Assembly: GCA_947569225.1 (NCBI GenBank)
Contig: CANORX010000070.1
Coordinates: forward strand, 1 to 5,697
Origin: an uncultured Clostridia bacterium
GTDB taxonomy: Bacteria > Bacillota_I > Bacilli_A > RF39 > UBA660
Reading direction: 5' to 3'
Length of the DNA: 5,697 bases
Shown here piece by piece: positions 5,181 to 5,697 of this stretch. Under the pieces are notes generated by a model. The model ran no database searches and was not told where the DNA came from. It saw only the letters and a list, made by a program, of their open reading frames with translations. Every line of letters starts with the position of its first letter. Within the stretch, counting starts at the first letter, position 1. A program made the position numbers and the translations under genes.

Positions 5181-5697
5181 TAGATGTTAAAGATTATTTT
5201 AAAAAAAAGATTGATATTGATTATGTTTTAATGAAATATTTTAAGATTTATATGTAAAATAATTATTTTGATAATTTTTTTTATATTTTTGTTTGTGATG
5301 AGAAAATTTTAATGAAGTATTCTAGCAAGCTTTTTAATACAGTTAATGAGTTAAATAATTGTAAGGGTTGTTTAGGTCTAGATTGTTGTAAGAATGAGTT
5401 AAATGGATGTGTTAATTTTCCTCAAGTTAGTGATAATTCTTTAGTTTTTTCTTTTGTTCCTTGTAAGTTTAAGAAAGATAAAGATAAGTATGAGAGTAAA
5501 GTTGTTTTTTATGAGACTCCTAAGGCTCTTAAGGAAGCTAGAATGGCTAATATTTATTTGGATGATAATGTTCGTAGTGAGGTTTTAAAATATATTAAAG
5601 ATTTTATGAAAGATTATCCAAATAAAAAGGGTGTTTATTTATATGGTTCTTTTGGTAGTGGTAAGAGTTATATTTTGAATGCAACTTTGAATGAGCT
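5177..5697 (+). pseudogene. dnaI: DnaI helicase loader, 5' part, interrupted by in-frame TAA
   Basis: DnaI is the AAA+ ATPase that delivers replicative helicase hexamers to DnaB/DnaD at origins. The start ATG overlaps the dnaB stop and has AAGGAG (5166-5171) 5 nt upstream. The frame reads MIDVKDYFKKKIDIDYVLMKYFKIYM, then TAA (5255-5257), and continues open in the same frame to the window edge. Downstream are a cysteine-rich, probably zinc-binding segment (C62, C65, C70, C71, C78, C96, counting the stop as position 27), the block ETPKALKEARMANIYLDD, GVYLYGSFGSGKS with Walker A GSFGSGKS (157-164), and the window end. By eye, the region around the stop lines up with B. subtilis DnaI KVMKDQDVQAFL, with the stop at a Lys, so one AAA-to-TAA change explains it. 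A shorter product could start at ATG 5312, keeping the cysteine cluster and ATPase but losing the first helices; its ribosome binding site (GATGAG) is weak. The 3' end is outside the window. Confidence 0.8.
5255..5257 (+). other. dnaI: In-frame stop codon interrupting dnaI
   Basis: TAA falls at codon 27 of dnaI with the same reading frame coding on both sides, so no frameshift is needed. TAA also ends the murT-like, gatD-like and STAS-like genes in this window, so it is not a reassigned sense codon here. Confidence 0.85.

Noticed and set aside
5255..5257. TAA as a reassigned sense codon
   Set aside because: TAA ends three other genes in the window at sensible places, one of them inside a terminator hairpin.
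5253..5300. Compensating frameshifts near the T8 run (5275-5282) instead of a nonsense change in dnaI
   Set aside because: The reading frame before the TAA and the frame of the cysteine and Walker A region are the same. The alternative frame gives only a hydrophobic low-complexity peptide.

Overview
The window is AT-rich and gene-dense. It looks like a low-GC Firmicute, most likely an uncultured Bacilli or Mollicutes-related gut lineage. The signs are a dnaB-dnaI helicase-loader pair of Bacillus type, a murT/gatD-like peptidoglycan-amidation pair, AGGTGA/AAGGAG ribosome binding sites, and codons ending in A or T. TGG encodes Trp and TGA ends dnaB, so the code is standard and not the Mycoplasma code. 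The species cannot be named from this sequence.

Layout: (1) 2-361 (+) is the 3' end of a thioredoxin-fold protein without cysteines. (2) 371-395 is a 10-bp hairpin shared as terminator with the converging operon. (3) 1119-394 (-) is a GatD-like amidotransferase and 2458-1106 (-) is a MurT-like ligase; they overlap by 14 bp and form one operon. (4) 2570-3469 (+) is an unrecognised 299-aa protein, divergent from murT, with a clear promoter and an intrinsic terminator. (5) 3591-3812 (+) is a 73-residue STAS-like protein. (6) 3876-5180 (+) is DnaB. (7) 5177-5697 (+) is DnaI, cut by the window edge and interrupted by an in-frame TAA after codon 26.

DnaB and DnaI should act together to load the replicative helicase, with the ATGA overlap giving translational coupling. 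MurT and GatD normally form a complex that amidates D-glutamate in lipid II. Here the GatD-like subunit has lost both the nucleophilic cysteine and the catalytic histidine, and the MurT-like subunit has an altered P-loop and RDQ region. The pair therefore looks like a diverged version with ammonia-dependent or changed chemistry. The other main oddities are the interrupted dnaI, the miniature STAS protein without a phosphorylatable serine but with a perfect Spo0A-box match upstream, and a recurrent compact promoter layout in which the predicted transcript starts almost on the Shine-Dalgarno sequence. No tRNA, rRNA, CRISPR array or insertion sequence was seen, and no stretch over 300 bp lacks a gene.
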